NCBI RefSeq assembly: GCF_003473545.1
Contig: NZ_QUCM01000014.1
Coordinates: 1-64,000 of the forward strand
DNA: 64,000 nucleotides
Direction of reading: 5' to 3'
Origin: Clostridium sp. AM22-11AC
GTDB lineage: Bacteria > Bacillota > Clostridia > Lachnospirales > Lachnospiraceae
Part shown: positions 51,257 to 60,958 of the stretch, piece after piece
Layout of the letters: every line of letters begins with the position of its first letter
Numbering within the stretch: the stretch's first letter is position 1
Position numbers and translations under genes: made by a program
Notes under the pieces: generated by a model
What the model was told of the DNA's origin: nothing
Databases searched by the model: none
The model's input: the letters and a program-made list of their open reading frames with translations, nothing else

Positions 51257-52147
51257 ATGTTTGATATTAAATCATTTTATGAAGCAAAAGATGTAAAGGA
51301 TGCAGTGGAAGCACTGGTACGGGAGCCTGAGGCAGAAGTCATCAGCGGCGGTACCGACGTACTCATCCGTGTAAGAGAGGGAAAGGATGCAGGAAGAGCC
51401 CTGGTATCCATCCACAATATTAAAGAATTAAAGGGCGTAAAAGTCCTGGAAAACGGAGATCTGTGGATCGGAGCTGCAACTGCATTTTCCCATATTACCA
51501 ATGATCCCACCATCCAGAAGCTGGTTCCTATGTTAGGCGAAGCAGTAGATATGGTAGGCGGACCTCAGATCCGTAATACCGGTACCATTGGCGGAAATAT
51601 CTGCAACGGCGCTACATCCGCAGACTCCGCAGCAAGTATGTGGACCCTAAACGCGCTGATCCAGTTAGAAGGACCAGAAGGACACAGAGAGGTGCCGATC
51701 CATGAGTTCTATACAGGACCAGGACGCACAGTAAGAGACAGATGTGAGGTCTGCACCGGTTTCATTATCAAAAAAGAGGACTATGAAGGCTGGTACGGAC
51801 AGTATATTAAATATGGAAAGCGTAAAGCCATGGAGATCGCGACCTTAGGCTGCGCTGTACGTGTAAAACTGTCTGCTGACAAAAAGACCATTGAAGATGT
51901 AAGACTGGGATACGGGGTTGCCGGACCTACACCTTTAAGATGTCACGCAGCAGAAGAGTATTTAAGAGGAAAGGCTGTTTCTGATAAAGAGGCAGCAGCA
52001 GAGTTTGCCAAGCTGGCGCTCACAGAAGTAAATCCAAGATCTTCCTGGAGAGCTTCTAAGGAGTTCCGTCTTCAGCTGATCGAAGAGCTGGCAAAACGTG
52101 GCCTGGCAGAGGCTATAAGAAGAGCAGGAGGTGAAGAGGATGCTTAA
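51257..52147 (+). CDS. xdhB: xanthine dehydrogenase, FAD-binding subunit
   Basis: 296 residues of the CO dehydrogenase flavoprotein family. The FAD-binding motifs SGGTDVLIRVREG near 35 and GTIGGNICNGATSADSA near 110 are clear. It passes electrons from the 2Fe-2S subunit to NAD. ATG 51257 is chosen because GGGAGG (51242-51247) is nine bases upstream; ATG 51251 would be too close. It overlaps xdhC by 8 bases. Confidence 0.93.
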   Translation: MFDIKSFYEAKDVKDAVEALVREPEAEVISGGTDVLIRVREGKDAGRALVSIHNIKELKGVKVLENGDLWIGAATAFSHITNDPTIQKLVPMLGEAVDMVGGPQIRNTGTIGGNICNGATSADSAASMWTLNALIQLEGPEGHREVPIHEFYTGPGRTVRDRCEVCTGFIIKKEDYEGWYGQYIKYGKRKAMEIATLGCAVRVKLSADKKTIEDVRLGYGVAGPTPLRCHAAEEYLRGKAVSDKEAAAEFAKLALTEVNPRSSWRASKEFRLQLIEELAKRGLAEAIRRAGGEEDA

Positions 52148-52628
52148 GATCATTCATATGACAGTAAACGGAAAGGAAACAGAACTTGCAGTGGATGAGA
52201 GAGAGTCTCTTCTGGATACACTGCGCAACCGCTTAGGACTTACATCCGTAAAAAAAGGATGTGAAGTAGGAGAATGTGGTGCCTGTACTGTGCTGGTCAA
52301 TGGAGAAGCCATTGACAGCTGTATATATCTCACCATGTGGGCAGACGGAAAGAGTGTAATGACCGTAGAAGGATTGAAGGGACCAAACGGGGAATTGTCT
52401 CCGATCCAAAGGGCGTTCATTGAAGAAGCAGCTGTGCAGTGCGGCTTCTGTACTCCGGGCCTGATCATGAGTGCAGTAGAAATTGTAGGAACAGGAAAAA
52501 AATATAACAGAGAGGAGCTGAAAAAACTGATCTCCGGGCATCTGTGCCGCTGCACAGGATATGAGAATATCTTAAATGCCATGGAACGTATTGTGGAGGA
52601 GGTTTACAAGGTAAGCCATAAAGAATAA
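52140..52628 (+). CDS. xdhC: xanthine dehydrogenase, 2Fe-2S subunit
   Basis: 162 residues with two clusters: a plant-type N-terminal set (CEVGECGACTVLVNG...C) and a four-helix C-terminal set (CGFCTPG and CRCTG). It carries electrons from the Mo site to FAD. The start is ATG 52140, eight bases after AGGAGG; the GTG at 52131 overlaps that site. Confidence 0.95.
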   Translation: MLKIIHMTVNGKETELAVDERESLLDTLRNRLGLTSVKKGCEVGECGACTVLVNGEAIDSCIYLTMWADGKSVMTVEGLKGPNGELSPIQRAFIEEAAVQCGFCTPGLIMSAVEIVGTGKKYNREELKKLISGHLCRCTGYENILNAMERIVEEVYKVSHKE

Positions 52629-52657
52629 TCGGGGGAAGATTGGAGGCAGCAAAAACT

Positions 52658-53998
52658 ATGAAAGAGAATGCAAACTGCAGTATCAGCAACATTTACAAAC
52701 TAGACGGGCGGGTGCCCATTGGAAAGGCCATTCCATTTGGTCTTCAGCATATTTTGGCAATGTTCGTATCTAACCTGGCACCGATCACCATGATCGCAGG
52801 TGCCGCAAAGGTACCGGTTACCGGAGCAGAGCTTGGTATGCTTCTTCAGAACGCAATGTTCGCAGCAGGTATCGCAACGATGATCCAGTTATATCCTTTA
52901 TGGAAGATCGGATCCAGACTTCCCGTTGTAATGGGTGTCAGCTTTACCTTCGTAACTGTACTTAGTACGATCTCAGCTAATTACGGGTATCCGGCAGTAA
53001 TAGGAGCCGTATTGATCGGTGGTCTGTTTGAAGGAACTTTGGGACTTTCTGCAAAGTACTGGAGAAAGATCATAAGCCCGATCGTAGCAGCATCTGTAGT
53101 AACCGCTATTGGTTTCTCACTGTTTACTGTAGGTGCCAGATCCTTTGGCGGTGGCTATGCAACCGACTTTGGTTCCGTTTCAAACCTGCTGTTAGGTCTG
53201 ATCACATTAGCAACCTGTCTGCTTTGGAATATGTTTGCTAAGGGATATTTAAAACAGCTTTCAGTATTAGCTGGTCTGATCGTTGGTTATATTGTTGCAA
53301 TCTTTATGGGTAAAGTAGATTTAAGTATGATCATGTCCGGCGGCATCGTGGCACTTCCACATCTGCTGCCGATCAAACCGGAATTCCACGCAGGAGCCAT
53401 CATGTCAGCATGCATTATCTTCCTGGTATCTGCTGCTGAGACCATTGGTGACACTTCTGCACTGGTAGCAGGCGGTTTGGGACGTGAGATCACAGGAGAA
53501 GAGATTTCCGGTTCCTTAGCATGTGATGGCTATGGTTCCTTTATTTCCGGTCTGTTCGGATGCCCGCCAGTTACCTCTTTCTCTCAGAACGTAGGTCTGG
53601 TAGCAATGACAAAAGTTGTAAACCGTTTCACTATCATGACTGGTGCAGTTGCAATGATCCTGGCAGGTCTGTTCCCACCGATCGGTAACTTCTTTGCATC
53701 CCTTCCTCAGTCTGTACTGGGCGGATGTACCATCATGATGTTTGGTACCATTTTAACATCTGGTATGCAGATGATCGCTAACTGTGGATTTACCCAGAGA
53801 AATATCACTATTGTTGCAATGGCATTATCCATTGGTATTGGATTTACCACTACCAGTGAAAGTGGTATCTGGGCTGAATTCTCACCAGTTGTTCAGTCTG
53901 TATTCTCTGCAAACGTAGTAGCAGTTGTGTTTGTAGTAGCAATTATCATGAACCTGATCCTTCCAAAGAATATGGAAGTGGAAAAACTGGATAAATAA
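52658..53998 (+). CDS. NCS2-family xanthine/uric acid permease
   Basis: 446 residues, about 12-14 membrane segments, nucleobase:cation symporter-2 family. Seen: FGLQHILAMFVSNLAP, the ETIGDTSAL substrate motif near 270 and SFSQNVGLV in the QNxG signature. It imports xanthine or urate for the dehydrogenase in the same operon. The start is set at ATG 52658 (GGAGG 11 bases upstream); the in-frame TTG at 52640 is possible. Confidence 0.92.
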   Translation: MKENANCSISNIYKLDGRVPIGKAIPFGLQHILAMFVSNLAPITMIAGAAKVPVTGAELGMLLQNAMFAAGIATMIQLYPLWKIGSRLPVVMGVSFTFVTVLSTISANYGYPAVIGAVLIGGLFEGTLGLSAKYWRKIISPIVAASVVTAIGFSLFTVGARSFGGGYATDFGSVSNLLLGLITLATCLLWNMFAKGYLKQLSVLAGLIVGYIVAIFMGKVDLSMIMSGGIVALPHLLPIKPEFHAGAIMSACIIFLVSAAETIGDTSALVAGGLGREITGEEISGSLACDGYGSFISGLFGCPPVTSFSQNVGLVAMTKVVNRFTIMTGAVAMILAGLFPPIGNFFASLPQSVLGGCTIMMFGTILTSGMQMIANCGFTQRNITIVAMALSIGIGFTTTSESGIWAEFSPVVQSVFSANVVAVVFVVAIIMNLILPKNMEVEKLDK

Positions 53999-54049
53999 GG
54001 GAAATAGGAAAACATACATATATAATGTATACGGGAAAAAGAACGTGAC

Positions 54050-54085
54050 AAAGGTCCGGAGTCAGAATATGGCTCCGGGCCTTTT
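54050..54085 (+). terminator. terminator of the xdh operon
   Basis: AAAGGTCCGGAG (54050-54061) pairs with CTCCGGGCCTTT (54073-54084, one G-U), then TTTTG. Confidence 0.9.
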
Positions 54086-54151
54086 GTGTGTATCAAAACA
54101 GGGTGATCCAGTGATCTGACATAGATTTGACAATGATCTTACATGTGTACA

Positions 54152-54180
54152 TTGCATTTTATGGAAAAAAGTGGGATAAT
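54152..54180 (+). promoter_or_regulatory. promoter of the cardiolipin synthase gene
   Basis: TTGCAT (54152-54157), 17 bases, GATAAT (54175-54180). It lies 70 bases before the start codon. A second -10-like TATGAT is at 54197. Confidence 0.5.
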
Positions 54181-54249
54181 TATTGTTTAAATAAGTTATG
54201 ATAGAAGTAGATTTTATTGTTGAAAAATGTGAAATGAGGAGCGATATAC

Positions 54250-55818
54250 ATGAAATCACAGCCGAGACCGAGAAGCCTTTTCAGGATCATTTTTGGAAGG
54301 ACCACTTTTGTGATCCTGGGATTGCTTTTGCAGATCGCCTTTTTCTTCAGCATTTTCCGCTGGTTGGGAAATTATATTCATTTTGTTTATATTACTTATG
54401 TACTGGTAAGCTCATCTGTTGTCATCGCTATTTTAAACCGGCCTATGGATTCCAGCTTTAAAATGGCATGGATCATACCGGTACTGCTGATCCCTATTTT
54501 CGGCATTATCTTATATGTGTTTGTGCAGGTCCAGTTCCAGACAAGGGCGCTGGCAAGACGGGTCAATCTGTCTGTTGAAAAAACAAAACCTTATCTTGTC
54601 CAGGACCCACAGGTGCAGAAGCGGCTGCGGGCAGCCAGTGTGCGTGGAAGCCGTCTGGTAGATTATATGAACCACATTGCAGGTTTCCCTGTGTATGAAA
54701 ATACAGCAGCGAAATTCTTCCCTCTGGGAGAAGATATGTTTGAGCAGCTGATGGAAGAATTAAAAGCAGCAAAGCATTTTATCTTCATGGAATATTTTAT
54801 CATTGACCGGGGCTATATGTGGGACAGTATCCTGGAGGTTTTAAGGCAGAAAGCGGCAGAGGGAGTAGAAGTACGTGTCATGTATGATGGTATGTGCTGT
54901 CTTATGCTCCTTCCTTATCATTATCCCCAGAAACTGGAAAATATGGGCATCCGGTGCCAGATGTTTTCACCAATCAAACCAGTGCTTTCCACACACCAGA
55001 ATTACAGGGATCACAGAAAGGTTACAGTGATCGATGGACATACCGCCTTTACAGGAGGTGTGAACCTGGCAGATGAGTATATTAACAGGAAAGAACGTTT
55101 TGGACACTGGAAAGATACAGCCATCATGATCAAGGGAGATGCTGTAAAAAGTTTTACCATGATGTTTTTGCAGATGTGGGATGCAGCCAGCTCCAAAAGT
55201 AAGAATGAAGAAAATTATGAGCAGTATCTGGTGCCGGCGGATTACAAACTGCCGGAGGTATATAAGGCAGATGGCTTTGTCATGCCTTATGCAGACAGTC
55301 CCTTAGATGAAGAACAGGTGGGAGAGCAGGTCTATCTGGATATATTAAACCAGGCAAAGTCCTATGTACACATTATCACCCCTTATCTGATCCTGGATGA
55401 CGGGATGAAAAATGCCATGGCTTATGCAGCCAAGCGTGGCATTGATGTAAAGATCATTATGCCCCATATCCCGGATAAAAAGTATGCTTATCTCCTGGCA
55501 AGGACGTACTATCCGGAACTGATCGCTTCCGGAGTGAAGATCTACGAGTATGAGCCTGGTTTTACCCATGCAAAGATCTTTGTCAGTGATGATGAAAAGG
55601 CAGCAGTGGGAAGCATCAACCTGGATTTCAGAAGTTTATATCTGCATTTTGAATGTGGAACCTATTTATACAGAAACAGTACAGTTGCAGATGTGGAGAA
55701 GGATTTTGAAAATACACTGGAAAAATGTATTCCTGTTACGTTAAAGGACTGCGCACAGTACAACTGGTTCGGGACCAAGGCAGGAAGATTTTTAAGATTG
55801 ATTGCACCTCTCATGTAA
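54250..55818 (+). CDS. cls: cardiolipin synthase
   Basis: A 522-residue membrane enzyme that makes cardiolipin from two phosphatidylglycerols. Three N-terminal hydrophobic segments (~12-105) precede two phospholipase D repeats, each with HxKxxxxD: HRKVTVIDGHTAFTGG near 260 and HAKIFVSDDEKAAVGS near 440. ATG 54250 follows AGGAG. It is monocistronic. Confidence 0.95.
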   Translation: MKSQPRPRSLFRIIFGRTTFVILGLLLQIAFFFSIFRWLGNYIHFVYITYVLVSSSVVIAILNRPMDSSFKMAWIIPVLLIPIFGIILYVFVQVQFQTRALARRVNLSVEKTKPYLVQDPQVQKRLRAASVRGSRLVDYMNHIAGFPVYENTAAKFFPLGEDMFEQLMEELKAAKHFIFMEYFIIDRGYMWDSILEVLRQKAAEGVEVRVMYDGMCCLMLLPYHYPQKLENMGIRCQMFSPIKPVLSTHQNYRDHRKVTVIDGHTAFTGGVNLADEYINRKERFGHWKDTAIMIKGDAVKSFTMMFLQMWDAASSKSKNEENYEQYLVPADYKLPEVYKADGFVMPYADSPLDEEQVGEQVYLDILNQAKSYVHIITPYLILDDGMKNAMAYAAKRGIDVKIIMPHIPDKKYAYLLARTYYPELIASGVKIYEYEPGFTHAKIFVSDDEKAAVGSINLDFRSLYLHFECGTYLYRNSTVADVEKDFENTLEKCIPVTLKDCAQYNWFGTKAGRFLRLIAPLM

Positions 55819-55820
55819 CA

Positions 55821-55874
55821 AGCCCAAAAGAAAAACAAGCGCCACCGCAAGGTGGCATTTGTTTTTCTTGGGCT
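55821..55874. terminator. long bidirectional hairpin terminator after cls
   Basis: AGCCCAA (55821-55827) pairs with the GGGCT end at 55874; inside are AAGAAAAACAA/TTGTTTTTCTT-like pairing and GCCACC/GGTGGC around a GCAA loop. The stem spans about 54 bases. The T-run is part of the stem. Confidence 0.75.
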
Positions 55875-55965
55875 ATTAACGAAGGTCCCGCCTGTGACTA
55901 TTTTTGACCAAAAAAACACAACCAGAACACATTTTGTTCACAAACCAATGATAAACTTTCAAACA

Positions 55966-55982
55966 ATGAACGAAACATGAAC
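55966..55982. promoter_or_regulatory. 11-bp-spaced direct repeat ATGAAC
   Basis: ATGAAC at 55966-55971 and 55977-55982, 11 bp apart. A GAACA/TGTTC palindrome is nearby at 55925-55939. OmpR-type regulators bind direct repeats one helical turn apart, and one is encoded at 61137, so this may be its site before the SLH-macAB genes. Confidence 0.35.
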
Positions 55983-56037
55983 AAATACGAAAAAGTTGTT
56001 TAAACAGATGTGAATTGTTTGAGAGGAGTTTTCCATT

Positions 56038-57210
56038 ATGAAAGTACGAAAAAACCACACACGTTTCCTGTGCGGCTCTCTGGCGGCTGCAGCGGCTATT
56101 TCTCCTATACTGAGTATAACTGCATGGGCAGACAATATTTCCACAGCCAATTTTAATCTGCGCCAGCAGGTTGTAAAGCTGACCGGTATCATGGAGATAT
56201 CCAGTTTCAGGGAAAGTGTTACCAGAGCGGACTTTGCAAAAATGCTGGTAAAGGCATCCAGTTACCGCGAAAATCTGCCAACTTCCAATGTTTCTGTTTA
56301 CGCAGATGTGCCGGCAACGGATCCAAATGCAGTGTATATCCGCATTGCAGCAAGAGAAGGCTGGATGAGTGGGTACTTAGGTGGAAAATTCAAACCGGAG
56401 GATCCGGTCCTTTATAAAGATGCAGTAAAGGCTATCCTTACCATGTTAGGTTATACAGATGATGATTTTACAGGAGATCTGGTCTCTTCCCGCATATCCA
56501 AGTTTAACTATCTGGAATTAAACGAGGATGTAAGCCGTCAGGCTGCCGATGAGGTGAACCAGACAGACTGCATGAATATTTTTTATAACCTGTTAAAGAC
56601 CAAGAAAAAGGACAGCAATGAGATCTATGGTACGATCTTAGACTGTGAGTTAAATTCTGACGGTGAGATCAATCCCATCACTATTCTGGATGATGAGCGG
56701 AAAGGCCCGATTCTGGTACATAAAAACTTCAGCGTTTCCCAGTCTGTACCTTTTGATACAGAAGACGCAAATGTGTTCTTAAATGGTGTGGCAAGTACTT
56801 TATCTGCAGTAAAATCCGCCCAGCAGCAGGCTGGTTTTGCAGTTTTATATTACAATGTAAAATCAAAGACGATCTGGGCTTATACCACCATGGGCTGGGA
56901 CAATGATGATAATTCCGGCAATAACTCTTATATCCTCTTAAAGGGTGAGATCAAAAATATTTATTATAAATCCACGGATGTTATGACACCAACTTCTGTT
57001 CGTATTGAAGTAGATCAGGCAAATTCAGATGACAGCTTTGATACCAGCGAGGATGTAGACTCTGATGGTTACCTGACCATCAGCCTTGACTCTTCGGAAC
57101 TCCAGTATATGTTCTCTATTTATGGAGATCTGGAAGTAGGCGATGACGTAGTCCTGGTATGTAACCGCAACGGAAGCTCTTATACAGCGGTTGATGCACT
57201 TGAATACTAA
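56038..57210 (+). CDS. secreted SLH-domain protein
   Basis: 390 residues with a signal peptide (residues 1-32, basic start then an Ala-rich core ending ITAWA). Residues ~55-140 match S-layer homology repeats (VTRADFAKMLVKA; YIRIAAREGWMSGYLGGKFKPEDPVLYKDAVKAI), which bind cell-wall polymers. The rest (~200-390) has no recognised domain; it looks beta-rich with many Asp. GAGAGGAG precedes ATG 56038. It lies 10 bases before the macA-like gene, so it is part of the same operon, placing it at the envelope near the exporter. Confidence 0.85.
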   Translation: MKVRKNHTRFLCGSLAAAAAISPILSITAWADNISTANFNLRQQVVKLTGIMEISSFRESVTRADFAKMLVKASSYRENLPTSNVSVYADVPATDPNAVYIRIAAREGWMSGYLGGKFKPEDPVLYKDAVKAILTMLGYTDDDFTGDLVSSRISKFNYLELNEDVSRQAADEVNQTDCMNIFYNLLKTKKKDSNEIYGTILDCELNSDGEINPITILDDERKGPILVHKNFSVSQSVPFDTEDANVFLNGVASTLSAVKSAQQQAGFAVLYYNVKSKTIWAYTTMGWDNDDNSGNNSYILLKGEIKNIYYKSTDVMTPTSVRIEVDQANSDDSFDTSEDVDSDGYLTISLDSSELQYMFSIYGDLEVGDDVVLVCNRNGSSYTAVDALEY

Positions 57211-57220
57211 GGGGGATATT

Positions 57221-58921
57221 ATGAAAAAGAAGAAAAAGTGGATCAAACTGGTGATCATCCTTCTTGTGATCGCCATTGCAGCAAGAGCTATCTTTGTATG
57301 GAAAAGTCATAAGGCTAAGGCAGCAGCGGCAGCTGCAACAGCAGAAAATACAGCAACCGTAGAAAAAAGAAGCATCAGTTCCCAGCTGTCTTCTTCCGGC
57401 ACATTGGAGGCAAAGGATACTTACAGCATCACTTCCATGGTGGAAGGTGAGGTAGTATCTGCCAACTTTGAGGAAGGTGACCAGGTGGAGAAGGATCAGG
57501 TCCTTTATGAGATCGACCGATCCAGTATGGATACAGACTTAAACAGTGCCCAGAATTCTGTTACCCGGTCCCAGACCTCTTATGCAGACGCACTGGATGA
57601 TTATAACCAGGCAGCATCGGATTACAGCGGAAATACATATAAGGCAACTGATACAGGCTATATTAAGGAACTGTATATCAGCGTGGGAGATAAAGTCAGC
57701 GGAAATACAAAGCTGGCAGACATCTACAGTGATGATCTGATGGAGATCCGCATTCCATTTTTAAGCGGGGAAACAGAACTGATCCCTGTAGGCAGCACAG
57801 CTGTTCTTACACTGGTTGATTCCGGGGAGCAGATCGAAGGTACCGTTAAGGCAGTTGCAAACAGGGAAGAGACTCTTTCCGGCGGCCGTCTGGTAAAATA
57901 TGTGACGATCACTGTAAATAATCCAGGCGGACTTACCACTTCAACAGTAGCTTCTGCCCAGATCGGTGAGTTTGTAGGCAGTGAAGAGGGTACTTTTAAG
58001 GCTTCCACAGATACTACTATGAACGCAGATCTGGCTGTAAGCGTAGAAGTAGAAGAACTGCTGGTCCATGAGGGCGATTATGTGACCAAGGGAACTCCTA
58101 TTTTCCGTATGACTTCCCGTACAGCAGAAAAACTGATGCGCAATTATAAGGATGCTTTAGACAAGGCCCAGGAAAGTGTAGAGTCTGCCCAGAGCAAGTT
58201 GGAAAGCACCCAGGACAGCTACGATAATTATACCATCACAGCACCGATCTCCGGACAGGTGATCACAAAGAACTTTAAGGTAGGAGATAACATTACAAAA
58301 AATACCAGTTCTACCACTACACTGGCAACTATTTATGACCTGTCTGCACTGACATTTAAAATGTCCATTGATGAACTGGATATCCAGAGTGTAAAGGTGG
58401 GCCAGAATGTAACTGTAACAGCAGATGCCTTTGAGGGCCAGACCTTCTCAGGAACAGTTACAAATGTCAGTCTGGAAAGTACATACTCTAATGGTGTCAG
58501 CACCTATCCGGTTACTGTAACCATGGATGAAGTAGGAGATCTGCTTCCTGGTATGAATGTAGACGGTGTGATCACATTGGAAGAAGCAAATGATGTTCTT
58601 ACCATCCCGGTAGATGCCCTGATGAGAGGCAACCAGGTCTATATCAAAGATGACTCTGTAAAAGAGCAGCAGGGACCGGTTCCAGCAGGCTTTAAGGCAG
58701 TGGAAGTAGAAACAGGTCTGACCAACGACTCTTATGTGGAGATCAAGAGCGGACTTTCTGAAGGTGATACAGTCTATGTGGCTAAATCCAGCACCGGTTC
58801 TACCAATTCCTTTATGGGTGGCCCGGGAATGGGCGGCCCCGGAGGCGGTATGGGCGGCCCGCCAAGCGGTGGCGGTAATGACGGCGGAAACCGTGGTGGA
58901 AACGGCGGCGGCCCAAGATAG
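57221..58921 (+). CDS. MacA/HlyD-like membrane fusion protein
   Basis: 566 residues: one N-terminal membrane anchor (~7-24, very basic start), a lipoyl/barrel-sandwich hybrid domain split by a coiled coil (GEVVSANFEEGDQVEKDQVLYEID...TITAPISGQVITKNFKVGD), beta-barrel and membrane-proximal domains, and a Gly/Pro-rich tail (~35 residues at the C-terminus). It bridges the ABC permease and the extracellular side. The start is ATG 57221 after GGGGG. The central region is longer than in E. coli MacA and seems to hold a second lipoyl-like half. Confidence 0.9.
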   Translation: MKKKKKWIKLVIILLVIAIAARAIFVWKSHKAKAAAAAATAENTATVEKRSISSQLSSSGTLEAKDTYSITSMVEGEVVSANFEEGDQVEKDQVLYEIDRSSMDTDLNSAQNSVTRSQTSYADALDDYNQAASDYSGNTYKATDTGYIKELYISVGDKVSGNTKLADIYSDDLMEIRIPFLSGETELIPVGSTAVLTLVDSGEQIEGTVKAVANREETLSGGRLVKYVTITVNNPGGLTTSTVASAQIGEFVGSEEGTFKASTDTTMNADLAVSVEVEELLVHEGDYVTKGTPIFRMTSRTAEKLMRNYKDALDKAQESVESAQSKLESTQDSYDNYTITAPISGQVITKNFKVGDNITKNTSSTTTLATIYDLSALTFKMSIDELDIQSVKVGQNVTVTADAFEGQTFSGTVTNVSLESTYSNGVSTYPVTVTMDEVGDLLPGMNVDGVITLEEANDVLTIPVDALMRGNQVYIKDDSVKEQQGPVPAGFKAVEVETGLTNDSYVEIKSGLSEGDTVYVAKSSTGSTNSFMGGPGMGGPGGGMGGPPSGGGNDGGNRGGNGGGPR

Positions 58922-58962
58922 AGTTATCCACAAGAGAGCAGGGCAGTGTGAAAGGAGTTTTT

Positions 58963-59796
58963 ATGTTTCGTTTGTGGAAAGGTCGGAAAGATGCTGAGAA
59001 TAAAACAAACAACTTGAATGAGAAAAATACTCATGAGATAAAATCTCAAATTGAGAATGATGGCACAAATGGTACAGATCTGGATAAACCAGGCAGCCAT
59101 CTTATTGATCTTCGCCACATTTTCAAGATCTACTATCTTGGCGGCGAAGAGGTCCGTGCCAATGATGATGTAAGCGTAGCTATTGACAAAGGTGAGTTCG
59201 TAGCGATTGTGGGAAAATCCGGAAGCGGAAAATCCACATTGATGAATATTATCGGAGCGCTGGATGTGCCTACCAAAGGAGAATACTACCTGGGAGGGGA
59301 AGATGTAAGCAAAATGGAAGATAAACAGCTTGCAAGGATCCGCAACAAGATGATCGGTTTTATCTTCCAGCAGTACAACCTTCTTCCAAAGTTAAATCTC
59401 CTGGAAAATGTAGAGCTTCCCCTTCTCTATGCAGGAGTGGGAAGTGAAGAACGCAGGCAGCGGGCCATGGCTTCTTTAGAAAAAGTAGGTCTGGCAGAAA
59501 AATGGAAAAATATGCCAAATCAGTTATCCGGCGGCCAGCAGCAGCGAGTATCTATTGCAAGAGCTCTGGCCGGGGATCCGTCCCTGATCCTGGCAGATGA
59601 ACCTACAGGCGCCCTGGACTCCAAGACCAGCCGTGAGGTTTTAAATTTCTTAAAACAGTTAAACGAAGAAGGAAATACCATTGTAATGATCACCCACGAT
59701 AATTCTATTGCCATGGAGGCAAAACGGGTGGTGCGCATTGCAGATGGACACAAAATATTTGACGGAGATGTAAAAGATTATGCTGCAATCCTTTAA
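58963..59796 (+). CDS. MacB-type ABC transporter ATPase
   Basis: 277 residues. Walker A GKSGSGKST, signature LSGGQQQRV, Walker B ILADEPTGALD and the switch His in MITHD are all intact. A charged N-terminal extension of ~48 residues precedes the usual start of the domain (LIDLRHIFKIYYLG) and is unusual. ATG 58963 follows AAAGGAG. It overlaps the permease gene by 17 bases. Confidence 0.95.
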   Translation: MFRLWKGRKDAENKTNNLNEKNTHEIKSQIENDGTNGTDLDKPGSHLIDLRHIFKIYYLGGEEVRANDDVSVAIDKGEFVAIVGKSGSGKSTLMNIIGALDVPTKGEYYLGGEDVSKMEDKQLARIRNKMIGFIFQQYNLLPKLNLLENVELPLLYAGVGSEERRQRAMASLEKVGLAEKWKNMPNQLSGGQQQRVSIARALAGDPSLILADEPTGALDSKTSREVLNFLKQLNEEGNTIVMITHDNSIAMEAKRVVRIADGHKIFDGDVKDYAAIL

Positions 59797-60958
59797 ACTG
59801 GCTATAAAAAGCATATGGGGCAATAAGATGCGCTCTTTCCTGACTATGTTAGGCATCATCATCGGTGTGGCAGCGGTCATTATCCTGGTAAGTCTGGTCA
59901 ATGGCTATATGGGAAGCGTAGTGGAAAGTTTTGCCAGCATGGGTGTAAACCAGATCAATGTAAATATGACCAATCTTACATCCCGTACTGTAGATGCAGA
60001 TCAGATGTATGCATTTTACGATGAACACGGAGATCTTTTTGATGGCATCAGCCCTAATGTATCTCTGTCAGCTACTGTAAAAAAGGGAGATGACTCCATG
60101 GACTCTACCAGTGTGGCAGGCAGAAGCGAGCAGTACCTGGATATGAAGGATTATGATCTGCAGATCGGAAGAAATATTGCTTATTCTGATATTGCTTCCC
60201 GGCAGAAAGTATGTGTGATCGGTTCCTATGTGGCCCAGGAACTGTTTGGAAGTGCAGAAAAGGCCATTAATGAGACCTTGAAAATAAATGGTTATGCCTT
60301 TAAAGTAGTTGGTATCGTGGAGACTCAGGATGAGGATAACATGGAAGACGGCGGGACGGATGATTTCGTGTGGATCCCTTACAGCGTAGCCACCAGCCTT
60401 GCAGGAAGCGCCAATATCAGCAGTTATACATTAACGGTATCAGATACAGATAATGCAGATACAGCCAAGACCCTGATTCAGAATTTCCTGTATGAGACCT
60501 TTAAAGACAGTGACCTTTACAGAGTAACAGCTATGAGTGAGATGCTGGACTCCTTAAATGAACAGATCGCCATGATGAGCGGTATGCTAGGTGGTATTGC
60601 CGGAATTTCCCTTTTAGTTGCAGGTGTTGGTGTTATGAATATCATGCTGGTATCTGTAACTGAGCGTACCAGAGAGATCGGCATCAGAAAGTCACTGGGA
60701 GCTGACAAGGGAACTATTTTACAGCAGTTTGTCATTGAGGCGGCAGTGACCAGTTCTTTAGGCGGCGTGGTAGGGATCATCATCGGCTGCGTAGCCACAA
60801 AAGTAGTGGGAACCATGATCGGGATCTCCACATCCCCTACACTGGCGGCAGTGCTGATCTCCTTTGGGGTGTCAGTAGCCATTGGCCTGTTCTTTGGATA
60901 TATGCCGGCAAGACGGGCGGCAAACTTAAACCCTATTGATGCACTTAGAAGTGAGTAA
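59780..60958 (+). CDS. MacB/FtsX-type ABC transporter permease
   Basis: A 392-residue permease with the MacB layout: one N-terminal membrane helix (MRSFLTMLGIIIGVAAVIILVS), a large extracytoplasmic domain, then three C-terminal helices with the ERTREIGIRKSLGA motif. With the ATPase and the MacA-like protein it forms a tripartite-like system for peptides, antibiotics or lipids that works by mechanotransmission. It ends with a terminator at 61003. Confidence 0.95.
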   Translation: MLQSFKLAIKSIWGNKMRSFLTMLGIIIGVAAVIILVSLVNGYMGSVVESFASMGVNQINVNMTNLTSRTVDADQMYAFYDEHGDLFDGISPNVSLSATVKKGDDSMDSTSVAGRSEQYLDMKDYDLQIGRNIAYSDIASRQKVCVIGSYVAQELFGSAEKAINETLKINGYAFKVVGIVETQDEDNMEDGGTDDFVWIPYSVATSLAGSANISSYTLTVSDTDNADTAKTLIQNFLYETFKDSDLYRVTAMSEMLDSLNEQIAMMSGMLGGIAGISLLVAGVGVMNIMLVSVTERTREIGIRKSLGADKGTILQQFVIEAAVTSSLGGVVGIIIGCVATKVVGTMIGISTSPTLAAVLISFGVSVAIGLFFGYMPARRAANLNPIDALRSE

